DNA of 64,000 nt from Triplophysa rosa (GCF_024868665.1 NC_079892.1:12728140-12792139); one strand, 5' to 3'. Shown: positions 34,209-46,804, counted from the first letter of the stretch. Program-made: numbers and translations. Notes: generated by a model from the letters alone, not told the origin.

Positions 34209-35159
34209 GGAGCCCAGGGGACCGTCCATGGCAGAGCCTCTCACGGGGCTGGCGACAATCCCCGAAGACCGTACCCTGCAGATCGGGGTTTTGGGTGTCG
34301 CCACACCGTCCGCCTCACCCCCTGCAGCCTCACCTCCAGCCATCCTCGGTGGCAAGAGGGGGAGGCGAGAGTCTTGGGGGTCCTCATCAGAGGCCACCAA
34401 CCCCGAGCCAGCCGTGCCCTTCACCTCCTTCCTCCAGCCGACCACCAGACGGGTGGCTCGGCTGAAAAAGAAGAGGCAACGGAGGGAGGCACGGAACCCA
34501 GCCCAGCCGGGGATCCAGCCGGCGATTCAGCCGGAGCAGCCGGTGATTCAGCCGGCGTCCCAGCCAGCGGTGCAGCCGGTTATCCAGCCGGCGATTCAGC
34601 CGGTTATCCAGCCAGCGATTCAGCCGGCGTCCCAGCCGGTGCAGCAGCTGGCGTCCCAACCGATGCAGCCGGCGTCCCAGCTGGCGTGCAAGCCAGCGTC
34701 CAGTCCGGCGCGGCCGGGATCTAACCCGGCCCAGCAGCCGGCAATCCAGCCGGCATTCCAGCCGGCGTCCAGTCCGGTGCAGCAGACGTCACAGCCGGTG
34801 TCCCAGCCGGCGTCCAGTCCCATCCAGCCGACCTTCCATCCAGTGTCTGCTGCACCTTCCAGCCGGCGTCCAGTTGTGTCCAGCTGGCCTTCCAGCCGGC
34901 ACCTAGCCTTTGTCAGCCGGCCTTCCAGTCGGCACCCAACCCTGTCCAGCCGTTATTGTCCCAGCCTTCCCCAACCATGTCTGTCCCTTCCCGTCCTGCC
35001 CCTGCCAAGCCTCTGCCCCGCCCTAAGAAACAGCCCCCTGACCCTCCTAGGTCCCCACCCCCGGTCCCACCCAAGTTTAATGTCCCCAAGTTTATCTCGC
35101 CCATTCCCCCCCTCCCTTCCCGTTATTTTTCTTACTGTCCAACCCCAACCCCTTCGTAG
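34198..35159 (+). pseudogene. Pro/Gln-repeat ORF, one frameshift
   Basis: ATG at 34198 opens a frame with a basic stretch (RLKKKRQRREARN) followed by many copies of QPAIQP, QPVIQP and QPASQP from about residue 100. Near 34850 the repeat pattern leaves this frame and continues in the next one (QPASS, FQPAPS, FQSAPNPVQP), then becomes a proline-rich tail with PLPRPKKQPPDPP ending at a stop at 35159. So the original protein probably ended at 35159 and one indel near 34850 broke it; the uncorrected frame runs into the 3' LTR to 35406. No known enzyme motif is seen. The repeats grow by 15- to 21-base DNA units, which explains the low complexity. Confidence 0.55.
34500..34850 (+). repeat. CAGCCGG-based tandem repeat
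   Basis: The repeat units are variants of CAGCCGGCGATTCAGCCGGT and CAGCCGGCGTCC. They are strongly GC-rich within an AT-rich window and code for Gln-Pro-x-x steps. Slippage here probably changes ORF length between copies. Confidence 0.8.
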
Positions 35160-35288
35160 TTTTGTCAGCCCTGCCCCTAATATGTTCTGTTCTGTCTGTG
35201 TGGTGTCTGTCTTTGTTCTTGTCTGTCTTGTCCCGCTGAATTTTTTCCCCTCGGGCCGTTCGGGGTTCGGCCCTTGGAGCGGGAGTAC

Positions 35289-35901
35289 TGTCAGGATCCT
35301 GTCCTTCCTATTCCGAGTTTTCGTGCCTTCTGGACAGGGTCGTGACAGTACCATGTCTTGTGTGTGTGTTTCGTCTTGTGTGGAGACACGTGGTGGTTTG
35401 TTTTGACATTTCGCCGCGTGTCCTCCTGTCTTCTGTTTAGCTCCGTTCATTTCTCCGTTAGTGTTCCATCTCCCTCACCTGTCCCATTCATCTTCCCGCT
35501 AGTCTCCCTTAATGTTAAGTCTTGTCACCTGCTCGTCTCCGTCCCCGTGTAATCTCCCCTCGTTAATGTTTCCTTATTTAATGTCTCAGTTCCCTTTGTC
35601 CCTGTCTTTGCATTGTTCCTTGTTCCCTGTACCTCCTGTGTGTGTTTACCTGGTTGCCTTCTTGTTCGTGTCGCCTGGCAATAACGTATTCCTGTTTGGA
35701 CTTTCCCTTATTCGTGTTTTGGATTATTATTTGGATTTTTGACCTTGTTTCTTTTGTCCCCCTTGCGGGGAGTTTTCTGTTTGTTTTATTATTCAGAGTT
35801 TCTGTTTTGCCCCATCGTGGGTTTTTATTTCTGTTACAAATACAAGTATTTTTGTTAACCCTTTGTTGCCTGGGCCTGGATTCTGTCCACCAAACCTGAC
35901 A
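35289..35901 (+). repeat. 3' LTR
   Basis: Same ends as the 5' LTR. It is 8 bases shorter, mainly from a deletion around 35445 and single-base differences. Confidence 0.88.
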
Positions 35902-35952
35902 GAACCATTCAGTCAAAGATTATTTAAAGAACCATCTCCTTCTTACCTTTTT

Positions 35953-36139
35953 AAGGGCTGCTCGATTATGACAAGAATCATAATCACGGTTATTTTGGAC
36001 AAAATTGAGAACACGATTATTTAACTCTATTACTTGTTAACTTTTAAAACAATTTAGAAAATCTTTTTTGACTGAATTCTAACTGTTGTGTTTCAAAAGA
36101 CCTCAATATATAGTCAGTAGTTGAAAGGATTATTTTGAG
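35953..36139. repeat. hAT-like MITE fragment (AGGGCTGCTCGATTATG)
   Basis: AAGGGCTGCTCGATTATGAC begins an end sequence typical of fish hAT-type MITEs with CACGATTATTT. The other end is absent, and the sequence changes at about 36140. Confidence 0.5.
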
Positions 36140-36510
36140 TTGCCTGTTGTGACATTCCTGTTTGTCCCTAGTTCTGTTTTCCACGTTTTTGCCCCAGGAT
36201 GCCCTTTTCCCACACTCCCTCACGAGTCCCTCATCATGACTGTTTCACCTGTCCCTCGTCATTGTCTCTGCACCTGCACCTGCACTCTGCATCAGACTCA
36301 TTACCCAGACATTATTAATACTCTGCCTCTTCCTTTGTTCATTGTCTAGTCAAAAATGTAACGTTTTTTTTTTTTGCTCCTTTCAAGTTCTTGTTCTCCT
36401 CGTGTTTTCCTCGATTTTTGGTTTGTATTAAAGTTTTTTTTGTTTTTCATCATCCTGTGTGGAGTAACTGCTTTACACCTGTATCTGCTTTTCTGACTCT
36501 AAACGTTACG
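36140..36510 (+). repeat. LTR-like dispersed repeat
   Basis: Layout as for the unit at 16740: TGTTGTGACATTCCTG start, C/T-rich body with CCTCACGAGTCCCTCATCATG, and GTATTAAAG near the end. Clean borders and a target duplication are not visible. Confidence 0.35.
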
Positions 36511-37376
36511 GAAACCTTCATTTTATGAATTACTAAGGCTAAACACATTTTTCACTGTTCTACTGAAGACAAAATTTATCTTCAGGTGTAAGTAAATTAA
36601 AAGCAAATGTTCATTTCACATGAACTATGCCTGTAAGCATACCATTATTAGTGCAATTTCTAAAAATGAGTATGTTCTGCAATATAAAAAAATGTGCTAC
36701 ATTTTGGTCCATACATGATCTAACAGTGAGGGTAGATAGCAGATGTGTTAGCTTGAGATAGTGTGTGTGTGTTGTATTTGAGATGAAAGGCGCTAAAAGC
36801 CAGAACCCTCTGTGCCGCGGGATGGACTGAAATGCAGCGTCGACTCTTTGGAGGAATTTGTTGGATGAGTGAAAAGACTATTCATGATTTCAGCTATTTA
36901 AAGACAAACCTTGTTTGTCTTAAAAAAATCATTTTGGGGGAATCTATATAAGCAAGCTTCATATTAAAAGTTTGTTTTTTAGAAAGGGTTTCCCGAAACG
37001 GAAAGTTTGAGAGTGACCGTGAAAATTTGTGCCAATAAAAGCGCTGCGCAAAACACGTTGTCATTAGAAATTGCAATTTGAACAGCAAAAGAAAAACAAT
37101 TAACATTTCATATGGCTGCAGTTTTTATGTCAAGCCATTATTAAACTTGTTTTACGCCGAAACTGTTTTACACAAAAGTGATATGAGATTTACACTGAAT
37201 TCACACTGCAACCTGAAAGTGGACTCAAATCTTTTTCTGCTCGACACTAATCTTGTATCTTTGTAAAACAATTATGATCAATTAAATTTGAAAGTATTTT
37301 CAATATTGCAATCAAATCATTAAGTATCACACGGCATTGTAAGGCTGATAAACCCTTGACAAAGTTTCGAACTCAC

Positions 37377-37489
37377 TGCGTTTTCTTCTTCCTGGCTGTT
37401 GCTGGCGTCTTCACTTTTCCGAAATTTGTCCGAGGATTGCGAGTCTCTCTTATGGCTTGTATCAGTTCCCTCCATCGGCCTCTCGCCAT
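37377..37489 (-). CDS. Candidate exon B of an unidentified gene
   Basis: On the minus strand a CTCATTTTTAG acceptor (cut at 37489/37490) opens a 113-base frame that ends at GCA|GTGAGT (37377/37376). Reading in the phase that uses two bases for the first codon gives GERPMEGTDTSHKRD, then SSDKFRKSEDASNSQEEENA: a polar, Ser/Glu/Lys-rich stretch typical of disordered protein. The frame is open beyond both borders, and a second frame is also open, so coding is not proven. I do not recognise the protein. The phase fits exon candidate A at 54638. Confidence 0.3.
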
Positions 37490-38212
37490 CTAAAAATGAG
37501 ACAAAGACCACACATATTCACCACATTTCACCAGCAGCATTGTTAGATTGTATCATTACCATTTATATTACATATAATACACTGCATGAAGTCATGAGCT
37601 GCTGTTATGGTGTCCCTTCTTTTCTTTCAATATAATCCTTAGAGAGAGATTGTGAATTTTGGTGAGGAAGTACAATAAAGTAATTTACACCCGGATGGTT
37701 AAAGGCAAGTATGGGTTTGAAACATGCCTGAAAAGCTTTTTGAAAAAAAGTTCCAAGTTACAACAGTATGCTGGACTAATTTTATTCTGTTAAAGGCTTT
37801 GACAAATGAATAAATCAGTAAGTTAGTTGATAGTCTTGTAGAGCCAAACCTTTGAGCAATGACCCTTTCAGGTACACTTTGGAAAAGTTTAGTCTGGACA
37901 ATAACAATTCACACAGAAACAAACATTCTCTTTCAGGAAGTCTACTAAGAAAAATCACATACGTATAAGATCTCTTAAATATCTCAGTTGAATCTGTCAA
38001 GACCAATTGGAAACATCTTGCCTCTCAGATTTCTCCGGAGAAGAATTTTGTTGTTGAACCAAAAGTCAATAATTTCACAACCAATGGAAACCTTTTCTTT
38101 ACCAATTTTTTTAAAACAACACATTATTGAAGCTATGAAATCCACATTAGAAAAGCTATTTTCACAAAGGGTTGAAATGACAAAATGACAACATATCACA
38201 TATATGATGACA

Positions 38213-38250
38213 GAAGTTTCATTTTGGGGTGAACTAGCACTTTAAGGTTA
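38213..38250. repeat. TTAA/AGTTCACC repeat, one end
   Basis: TTTTGGGGTGAACTAGCACT followed by TTAA mirrors the ends at 32707 and 42970. Its partner end is not found upstream. Confidence 0.45.
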
Positions 38251-38834
38251 AATTAGTGATAAAAACGCATTTCTAAAAAAATGTGGATTGCATAGCTTCA
38301 ATTTCCTAAGCAATAAAAGAGAATACCACTGAGTAACCACTTGGCTTGACCTAGACATACAAGATAACTGCAAAATAATTCAAGTTTCCTCATAATTGCC
38401 GTTTCACGGCCATCGAGAATTATTCATAGCTAGTAAATATTCATAGCTAGTAACGGCCAGCTTCAGCTCTGTCACATAGAAACCAGCGCCACTAGGCAAC
38501 TGACACACTTCCAATGGATTATGGTGTTGTCCTACATCGACCACCGTTAGAAAATGAGGGTCACTCAGGTGTTGAGAAGCTAGAGGGATACATGGAGGTG
38601 TCGTGAGATTCAAACAAGGAGAGGGAATATGAGGTGACCCGCCATACAATCCTACCGTACAGAATCTCCATGTCAATTGTGTAAGCATTACTACTTGTGG
38701 TGTTATTATGACATTACCACCTTATAAACACAAGAGCTAAAAGAGTTTTAAAACATGAAGACATTTTACCCAGAGAGAATAGAGCTATAAAATATAATAA
38801 TGAAAGGTCATTACAATTTTTTATAACAACTACA

Positions 38835-39223
38835 TGTGACCCTGGACCACAAAACCAGTCTTAAGTAGCACGGGAACATTTTTTGTAATAGCCAAAAATA
38901 CATTGTATAGGTCAAAATTATCTATTTTTCTTTTATGCCAAAAATGATTAGGATAGTAAGTAAAGATCATGTTCCATGAAGATATTTTGTAAATTTCCTA
39001 CCCTAAATATATTAAAACTTTATTTTTGTAAGTAATATGCTATGCTAAGGTTATGCTATGCTCAATATGGATTTTTTTGCAATTTTCAAATATTTGGTCT
39101 CTCGGCCAAATATTGTTCTATCCTAACAAACCATACATATGGAAAGGTTATTTATTCAGCTTTCGGCTTATAAAAAATTCAGAAAATTGACCCTTAAGAC
39201 TGATTTTGTTGTCCAGGATCACA
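38835..39223. mobile_element. TGTGACCCTGGACCACAAAA-type MITE
   Basis: It begins TGTGACCCTGGACCACAAAA and ends with the mirrored TTTTGTTGTCCAGGATCACA. The body (AAGTAAAGATCATGTTCCAT and GGCCAAATATTG) is a repeat I recognise as very common in fish. An internal deletion relative to the usual copy is likely near 39050. Noncoding. Confidence 0.8.
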
Positions 39224-40346
39224 AATGCGAATGCATGTGCATAGATGTGTGTCCAAAAGAGTTTAATTTCACCCAATGCCCAACTTTAAGGATGTATTAT
39301 GCATTTATTATTGATGGCTCCATTCAAATAGCACACTAACATACTACTCTTACTATTCCTCTTGCAGTATGCAAATGTTCTGTATGCATAATAAAATACC
39401 CTGAAGACGCTCCACAAGAGATATTCTTCACATCCAAGACATTCTTAAAAATTTCACCTTTTGCGTAAAAAACTATTAGTGATAAATCATACTTGAACAC
39501 GACTATGTGTACTGTAAACAACAACAGCCCTCTTGTGACATTTTTTACCCAGCGTCAGGTACCAAATGTCAAACATATGAAACACAAATGGAACAAATAA
39601 CAACAAACAAGGACAACGTGCTGTATCTCAGGTATATGAACATGGTGTCATATAAGTGTCTGAAAAAAGCAATTCTGAGATGCGAGGAAGCTGTCACAGA
39701 CACCCCAGGAATTCACTTAACAGATTTCAAACACAAGGATGAGCTGAAGAACAGCTCCAGTCACAGCGTGAGTCTCGCTATCCCAGAAGGCCTTTGTTGT
39801 TGCAGAACCGTGAACGAAACTGTGGAAATTCTGGATCATAGCTTTATGGCTCCATAACTAGACCTTGTCATCTGAACTTAAAAAATCGATACGTTTCAAA
39901 GTGATCTAAAGTCATCTCACGGCCAGGACATTAAACAGTGTTTAATTAATTCCAAATAGAAAGTCTTCAGTAAATGTCAACCTCCCAATTAAGGCGTATT
40001 AGCATCGGGCCACTAGAAGAAGTGACATTTTAACGTAAATACAATCAGCAGCTTTTCTCCCAAAGCACTGCATCTTATGCAAATTCCCATACTTACATAT
40101 TCATGAGTTACAAAGTCGAAAACGAAATGGAATTTGCACTGTTGCATGTGATTTACCTTGAATCAACTCTGTGACCGTTAGTATATGCCTAAGAAGCCCA
40201 TGAAGGGACCTTTGAATAAACATTTACAGACGCTTTTGCGCCTTTTGAGGTCATGAGAACTTAGCATTTATTTGTATTTAATAAATTATAATATATATGA
40301 TATAAAGCAACTGCAAGTTAAATGTATAATAGCAACTAATATCAAA
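39224..40346. other. No recognised gene
   Basis: The 116-codon ORF at 39507-39857 has no recognised domain and no splice context. The rest is AT-rich DNA. Confidence 0.4.
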
Positions 40347-41624
40347 TAGGGGTGTAACGATACTTCGTATTACGATATTTCGCGATGCAAAAATGTCACG
40401 ATGCGCATCGTAGAGAGATGGGGATATTTTACGATATGTTTAATTCTATTCGTTCAGCGGTCAAGACGCTACCTACTCTGCACCAGGGCGTCACTGTGCT
40501 TATCTCACATATGCGGTAGAGAGAGAAGTCTCTGTGAGAAGGGGAAGCACAAGACACAATCTGTGTCTCCACGTGATTTACAAAGCGTCTTATTTGACTT
40601 CACAATCGTCGTTAAAACACAGCAAACTTGAAGCGTGACTGCAGGCGAGTCACACTGAAACTCATTACAAAGGCAGCACAAACGTTTTTAAATGCCAATG
40701 TTAATTTATCCACTAACGTGAGCTGCTGCATAACGTGATATGCAACATAAAGTAAGCCAAAAGAAACCAGCGCTGTTCCGATCAGAGAAGCGATGAAGTG
40801 ACTCGTACTGTAGATTAAAAGATCGAATGACATTCTAAAAAAGAAGTATGTGATCTGCATGATTTAAGAAATGTTATTCAGTTCATGTAATATGTCTTTT
40901 TGAAAGATTTTCTCATTCATTACTGTCGCAAGCAAAGACAGCGCAGCTTCAAAGAGACACGAGCCAATAGCGCTTGAGCGTGAGCTCTGCCAGAGCGTTT
41001 CATTGGTTGAATGTACTGAATGAACACTCCCTTCACTGAACGAACGAGTCAATTGAGTCAAAATGAGACAGAATGAACTGCCACATGTCGTTCATGGTCT
41101 AATATTCTCTGTGTTACAACAATGCATATCCAGTAGTTACTCAACGTTTCTGAAAAATAAAGGTATTGACCTGGTTTAATTTAATTCCAAGGTAAAGTAA
41201 ATTATGTCGAAACAGTTAAATCTTTGTATGGAACATTTAATTACACCAATTAAATGAGTTAATCCAGATAGATTTTAGTAGACTAATATAATGTAGATTT
41301 CGTCAACTAAAAATAGACTTAAAACTATGATAAATTGGGATGACTAAAACTAAATTGCATTTTAGTCAAAAGACTATGACTAAAACTAAATCAAAATTTG
41401 CTGTCAAAATTGACACTGATCTTAATTCTAATTTCAGTTAAGATGTTAAAATTCTTTATTAATTTGTATGTGCAACAAAATAAGTTACTGAAATTGTTAA
41501 TATTTTGAAAATAAATGTTATTTGAATTTTTATTTTGTTCAAAATATCGAGATGTGCATCGTATCGTGAACCTAGCATCGAGATATGTATCGAATCGTGA
41601 GCTGAGTGTATCGTTACACCCCTA
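40347..41624. mobile_element. hAT-type nonautonomous element (TAGGGGTGTAACGATAC)
   Basis: TAGGGGTGTAACGATAC at the left and its complement at the right (to 41624) are flanked by ATATCAAA and TTATCAAA, a 7-of-8 match to the 8-bp duplication of hAT transposons. Subterminal TATCGNATCG/CGATGC motifs occur at both ends. No transposase is present. The interior has a decayed ACTAAAACTAAA repeat. Confidence 0.75.
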
Positions 41625-42969
41625 TTATCAAATATTAGAAGTAAAAATATGCAGCATTAGGTGTTGTATTGGTGTACGTTATGCTGATATTAAAAATGTT
41701 TCCCAGAATAGCAGAATATATAGGACATAAATTGCTTGTTAGTTAATGTTGTTAGTCATTGGATATAAATAGTTTGTTACTAGTAAATGTGTGTAAAAGT
41801 TATGGTCTTTTAGTTGCAATGTGTTGACAAATGGCAACAAATGGTAACAAACACTGACAAACTTTTATTATTCAATGTTTGATTACGCTTTGTACAAATA
41901 ATTTTTAATCAAATTATATGTGGTATGTAATCCATACTCATTTTATACTCTTACTATATGTGAAAAATGCCTCTAGTTGTTTATTTTTACTTCTCCTATA
42001 CACTTATTGGAAATATTAAAATAATTAAAATAACTGAGAACTCCATTATGTCTCTGCAGCTCAGAAATTGGATTGTCATGGTACCATAAACATATCTTAC
42101 GATACTATAACAGCTGACGACGTATCACAATACCAATTAGTATCACGATGCTTTGCCATGTTCATATTTCAAATATACGAAATAAACCAACTTTTTCTAA
42201 ATACGTAGATCTAGATTACATTTTGTATACACTATAGTAAACTGTACTGTAATATATTACAGTATTACCTCACCTAATGTACACTACAATATTTTTTAGT
42301 ATTAACTATAGTAATTGGACAAATTAGCAAATACTGTAGTATACTTTAATATTTACTATGGTAAGACTAAAAAACACTAGTGTCTAGGAATTTTGTAAAG
42401 TTTACTGTAGTAAATACATTTTTCACGTGGGAATTAATTCATATGTGCCACAAATTCCATTTATACAGCAATGTTTATAAAGGAAAATGTTGGTCAAAAC
42501 TAAAATGGCCAGTAGGTGGCAGTAATTTTTACTGAGTCAGTGAACCATTCAACCTAATTTCTTCAAGAAAGAAGCAAATGTGTTGATGAATGACTCACTG
42601 AATTATTATCTTGTCAGCATTGTTCAAAATACCGATTAATTTAGGAGAGACCACAAAAAGGCAGATGTAAGTGTTCAAATGAGCGTTACTGGGCATTACT
42701 TACGGTACTACTACTACTAAGCGTTAGCATCGCAATGCTACCGTAGCACTGGTACATTGTGCAAACCTACTCTGACACAACAGCTTCTGAGCAATATACA
42801 GTAATATGTATCTGGGTTTGTCAGTAATTGTGCTTATTATTGAAAAGTAACTGTGTCAAAGAAAACTTTTCCAGATCTTAAAATATGTATTGTATATCAA
42901 ACATTCTGTTGAATTGTTGAATTTTAATGTATAAAAGCTTGTATGTTAGGCTATTTGGCAGAAGATTGA
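41625..42969. other. AT-rich DNA with repeat fragments
   Basis: A TACTGTAGTAAAC-type repeat is visible at 42220-42425. Near 42500, CCAGTAGGTGGCAGTAATTT resembles a MITE tail. No gene. Confidence 0.4.
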
Positions 42970-43071
42970 AGGAGTAGTTCACTTCAAAATTTGCCCCCAC
43001 TGACTTTCCATAGTAGGAATAAAGATTACTAAGGAAAGTGAATGGGGCGTATTTTGAAGTGAACTACTCCT
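42970..43071. mobile_element. 102-bp palindromic TTAA MITE
   Basis: AGGAGTAGTTCACTTCAAAA and its exact complement are the two ends, with TTGA at the left and TTAA at the right. It is the shortest complete member of the AGTTCAC family here. Confidence 0.8.
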
Positions 43072-44339
43072 TTAAGCATGAATTATTCAATAATTATATA
43101 AAAAAAAATTCCAAAATGGTAGTTGTGGATGCATTAGATGTTTTGGGGTAAGCTGTGCCAGTGACTTCTTGTTAAGAAACATTAAAACATTAACAAAAGG
43201 GAACGGATGTCTTTGAACCAAAGCAAGCGCTGGCAAAGAGAGCCACAATCTACATCAGACTCAGAGGAAACAACATTTCATATTTCCCTGCAACATTTAT
43301 TCGTTTTTCTGTCCAATCAAATGACTTTTTGCAAACTTTTATATCACAAATTGACATTAATTATATTTCTTAAAACTGGTGAAAATGTTGAACGTTGCCT
43401 CACGGCATTCAACTTTTCTTAATATTAAACCAACTCTATTGCCATCTCCTCGCTCCTTTAAAAACCCATATGGTGGAGCTGAACAATTACTCAAAAAATA
43501 AGATTATTGTAATGATTGTGTTACGATTTTTGCTTTTAAATGGCAATGATTTGCCTCAGATGAACACTATAACCAATCACAGACACTCTTATTGAGCAAT
43601 GCAGTAGCACCGGCCAATCAGAAGCATTTAAATCAAGTATTTCGGCCAGAAATAACAACCCGATTATTAGGCATCAGGGGCCATATAACAGAACTATTAT
43701 TTCGTATTTCGTTTTATGGCCATAAGCAGAATCAGCCAAACACAGAGATGAAAGAAGGAGAGCAAATATTTGCTGGTGGTGAAGACCTTTGCCAAGAGCA
43801 CCACCCCACCCCACTGCTTCTATTTCTAGGAGCAGATTCTGATAATGCGACGCAGCAGGCTAGAAGAGTGAGCTCCCAAAATCTCCTTAATTTCCTGTAA
43901 TCTGGGTCACAGGCAACGGGCCAGGAATCCCGCTTTCCCCTGGGCGGTGTGCACCTCACTACACCCACTGACACACAACCTAACAGGCTCCACATAACAC
44001 ATGCTCCACTGTGTCCATTCACATCTTCACAGCCATCTGAGACGCAGTTAAGAGGATCCGTTTGTTGCAGGGCTGATCTGTCGCTCGCAGCGTGGGGTTT
44101 TGCTATGGCCTTTGGACGGAGTGGATTAAATTAGTTGAATATAAGAAGATCAAGCCAGTAGGCTTGATTAAATAATGATTAGTAGCTTGAAAACACTTTC
44201 GCTGCTCTGATGGAGGAATGGAGAAGAGATTTGCTTATGGAGAGAAACAGAGCAGATGTGTTTGTTGGTGTGTTCACGCCAGTGGCAAAATGAAGGCTGA
44301 TGTGTATTTCATCACGACAGGTGTGCCTAAGTGATGCTT
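43072..44339. other. Unique DNA, possible conserved noncoding block
   Basis: No coding exon is supported. Bases 43740-44110 are relatively GC-rich and repeat-free; they may be regulatory but that is inferred from composition. Confidence 0.35.
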
Positions 44340-45470
44340 GAACCTTCTTTTTCTGATGTCCTCCTCTCAGCTCCTCGTCTTGTCCTCTCATCTCTTTAAC
44401 TTTTAATTTCTTCTCTCTCTCTGCTATCATCATTTTTTGACATCTCTTCTCCTCCTCATATCATTTTCTCTCCACTCGTCATAGTCTGGCTCCTCTTGTC
44501 AATTTTTTCTTCTTTTTTACTCCCCCAACTTTCTTCTGTGCTCATTGTTGACTCCTCTCTTCTCATCTTTTGACTCCTCACATTCCCTTTCCTTATTTTT
44601 TTGTCTTCTATTGTGACTACTCTCATCCCTATCTTCTTCAGAGTTTTTAACTCATCTCCTCATTTTCAACTCCTTAATCTATTGAATTATTTCACCTCTG
44701 CTCACTCTTCTCCTCATCTTTTGTCTTCTCTCATCCCCTTTTCTCATCTTTTGTCTCCTCTCATCTCTTCATAATCTTTTGACTCCTCTCATCCCATCTC
44801 TTCCTCACATTTTTCTCCTCCTCACTTCTCCTCATTTTTTGACTCATCTCTTCTCATTTTTTGACTACTCTCACCTCAAGACTTCTCCTCATCTTTTGAC
44901 TCCTCTCTTCTCATCTTTTGACTACTCTCACCTACACACTTCTCATCTTTTGACTCCTCTCAGCTCCACAATTCTCCTCATCTTTTGACTCCTTTCTTCT
45001 CATTTTTTGACTCCTCTCTTATCATCTTTTGACTACTCTCACCTCCACACTTCTCATCTTTTGACTCCTCTCTTGTCCTCATCTTTTAAATCCTCTCACA
45101 TCTGCACTTCTCATCTCCTCTCTTCTAATTTCATTTTTTGATTCCTCTGCAACTCCGCACTTCTTTTCATCTTTTGACTCCTTTAATCTCCGCTCTTCTC
45201 ACCTTCCGACTCCTCTCATCCCCTCTCTTTGCATTCTTAACTTCTCCTCATCTTTTGACTCCTCCTCTCATTATCTTTTCACTCCTCACATGTCCATTCT
45301 TCATATTTTGATTTCTATCACATCCTCGCCTTATCTTTTTAATCCTGTCATCTCCTCCATTCCTCTCATCTTCAGCTTCTTAACTTTCACCTTCTTTACT
45401 CCCCATGTGTCGTTACAATTTCCTTATCTTCCCCTCATCTTTGATGAGTCATCCTTACTTTAGACTCCTC
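44340..45470. repeat. Polypyrimidine minisatellite
   Basis: About 1.1 kb of C/T-rich sequence built from variants of CTCCTCATCTTTTGACTCCT and CTTCTCATCTTTTGACTACT. Unit length is irregular (roughly 20-50 bases). The strand is almost purine-free apart from the GA of GACTCC. It could form unusual DNA structures and slows assembly. ORFs across it are false. Confidence 0.85.
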
Positions 45471-46804
45471 TCTATTCTATTTATGTGCACAGTTCATCTT
45501 TCCACTTATCCATGAAGGCAAATATATGATAATTTGATTATATATTAGTCCAGCTGATTCATTGCTAGCTGCACCCAACCCATTGCCTGGGAAACCTGGC
45601 CAGGGAAAGCTAAGCATTTCCATCAAATTCAACAAAACCAACAATCTGAAGGGCCGAGGCAAGATAAACACTTCCTACCCCACACACATTCGTCCTCTCA
45701 CAGAGAAGAGGAAGTCTCTTCTGTATGAGACATGCACAGACACCCATACATACGTACAAGCACCCATAAACACAGTAAGCGCCAAGGCTCACAGTGTTGG
45801 GTCTGTTGGAGCCAGGACGCAGGGCCGGACTCCAAACACAGAGAATCAAGTCCAGCCTCTCATGACCGCACACAAAGACACCCATTTATCCACAGGACTC
45901 CACAGACACATGAGAGCTAGACCGGTGCTTTAACAAACACATACAACCATATTTACCATCCAGTATGACAGGTAGGCAAAGTGTTTCCCACATTTAGAAG
46001 GGAAGGATTTATATCATGTTTGGTTTCACAACGCATTCTACTTAGAATGTCACCCAAGGTTTCTTGCACAAAATTATTGTTTAGTTATTTCTAAAATGGA
46101 GTTCACACTAATAGTTTTAGCAACGGATCGATTACTAGCATCATTCATTAGTAATGATGGTTGCCCGTTTTTGAGACATTTTATCCGATTGAAATGTGAC
46201 TTGGAGAATCATTTGCGATATCAAACAGATCTATTTTCCTTTCATTTCAGAAAAAAAAAACATTTTTCATTGGCTCCTTATAATAAAAGACCAAATATAG
46301 TGTCTGATATTGTATAGAAGATAGAAGATGCATGAGCGAGTCTGTGCTCGCATGTGCAAATAACGTTTTGTGGATAATGATTGCAAAAGGTGGATGAAAC
46401 TATACAGTAGAGATAAACAGTCTCCAGGCTCATGTGGCAGCACTGAGGTATTCTGGGAAAGTTAATTTTGCCCTCAAAAACATCAACCAGACATACATAA
46501 GAGACCTCCTTAATCACAGAAAAAGATACTGTATCAAATCTATCAAACTGGTAGGCATTTAAATTAGCTAAATATTATCATAAGCTGTCAATAAAAGTCA
46601 TTTAATCATAAACCACAAACCCATCTCTTTTCTATTTTGAACTTTTTTTTACAACTTCACACACCAACACGAAAATTGGTCTTTGCCAAATCTGGTGCTT
46701 TGCCAGTGTAATCTGCAACTCTTTCAACGCTCCAGAATCACTGATAAAATTGGCAGCAAGTTTGATGTACATGAACAAGGTTCCTGTTTTTATTATAGGT
46801 TCCT
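45471..46804. other. No recognised gene
   Basis: The ORFs at 45562 and 46096 show no recognised domain. The sequence looks unique. Confidence 0.4.

Larger units (their letters stand above)
33334..35901 (+). mobile_element. Short nonautonomous Gypsy-like LTR retrotransposon
   Basis: Two direct LTRs (621 and 613 bp) begin TGTCAGGATCC and end CTGACA, flanked by a perfect 5-bp target duplication, GAACC. The internal region is only 1334 bp: a short gag-like ORF, then a Pro/Gln-repeat ORF, then a purine-rich stretch (CTTGGAGCGGGAGTAC, 35273-35288) just before the 3' LTR that could serve as polypurine tract. I see no protease, reverse transcriptase or integrase, so it would need enzymes from a related full-length element. 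The LTRs differ at a handful of positions, so it is fairly young. No clear tRNA-complementary primer site follows the 5' LTR. Confidence 0.85.
33290..35952. mobile_element. GGTTCTT MITE split by the LTR element
   Basis: Bases 33295-33333 and 35902-35952 together read as one inverted copy of the MITE at 32766, broken exactly at the LTR element's GAACC target duplication. This copy lacks a stretch of about 20 bases that the intact copy has at the insertion point. Confidence 0.7.

Noticed and set aside
38404..38688. 94-codon minus-strand ORF
   Set aside because: No domain recognised, no clear splice context, and length is within chance expectation.
39507..39857. 116-codon plus-strand ORF
   Set aside because: No recognised motif. 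The composition looks like translated noncoding DNA.
45562..45933. 123-codon plus-strand ORF
   Set aside because: An overlapping open frame exists on the other strand and no family is recognised.
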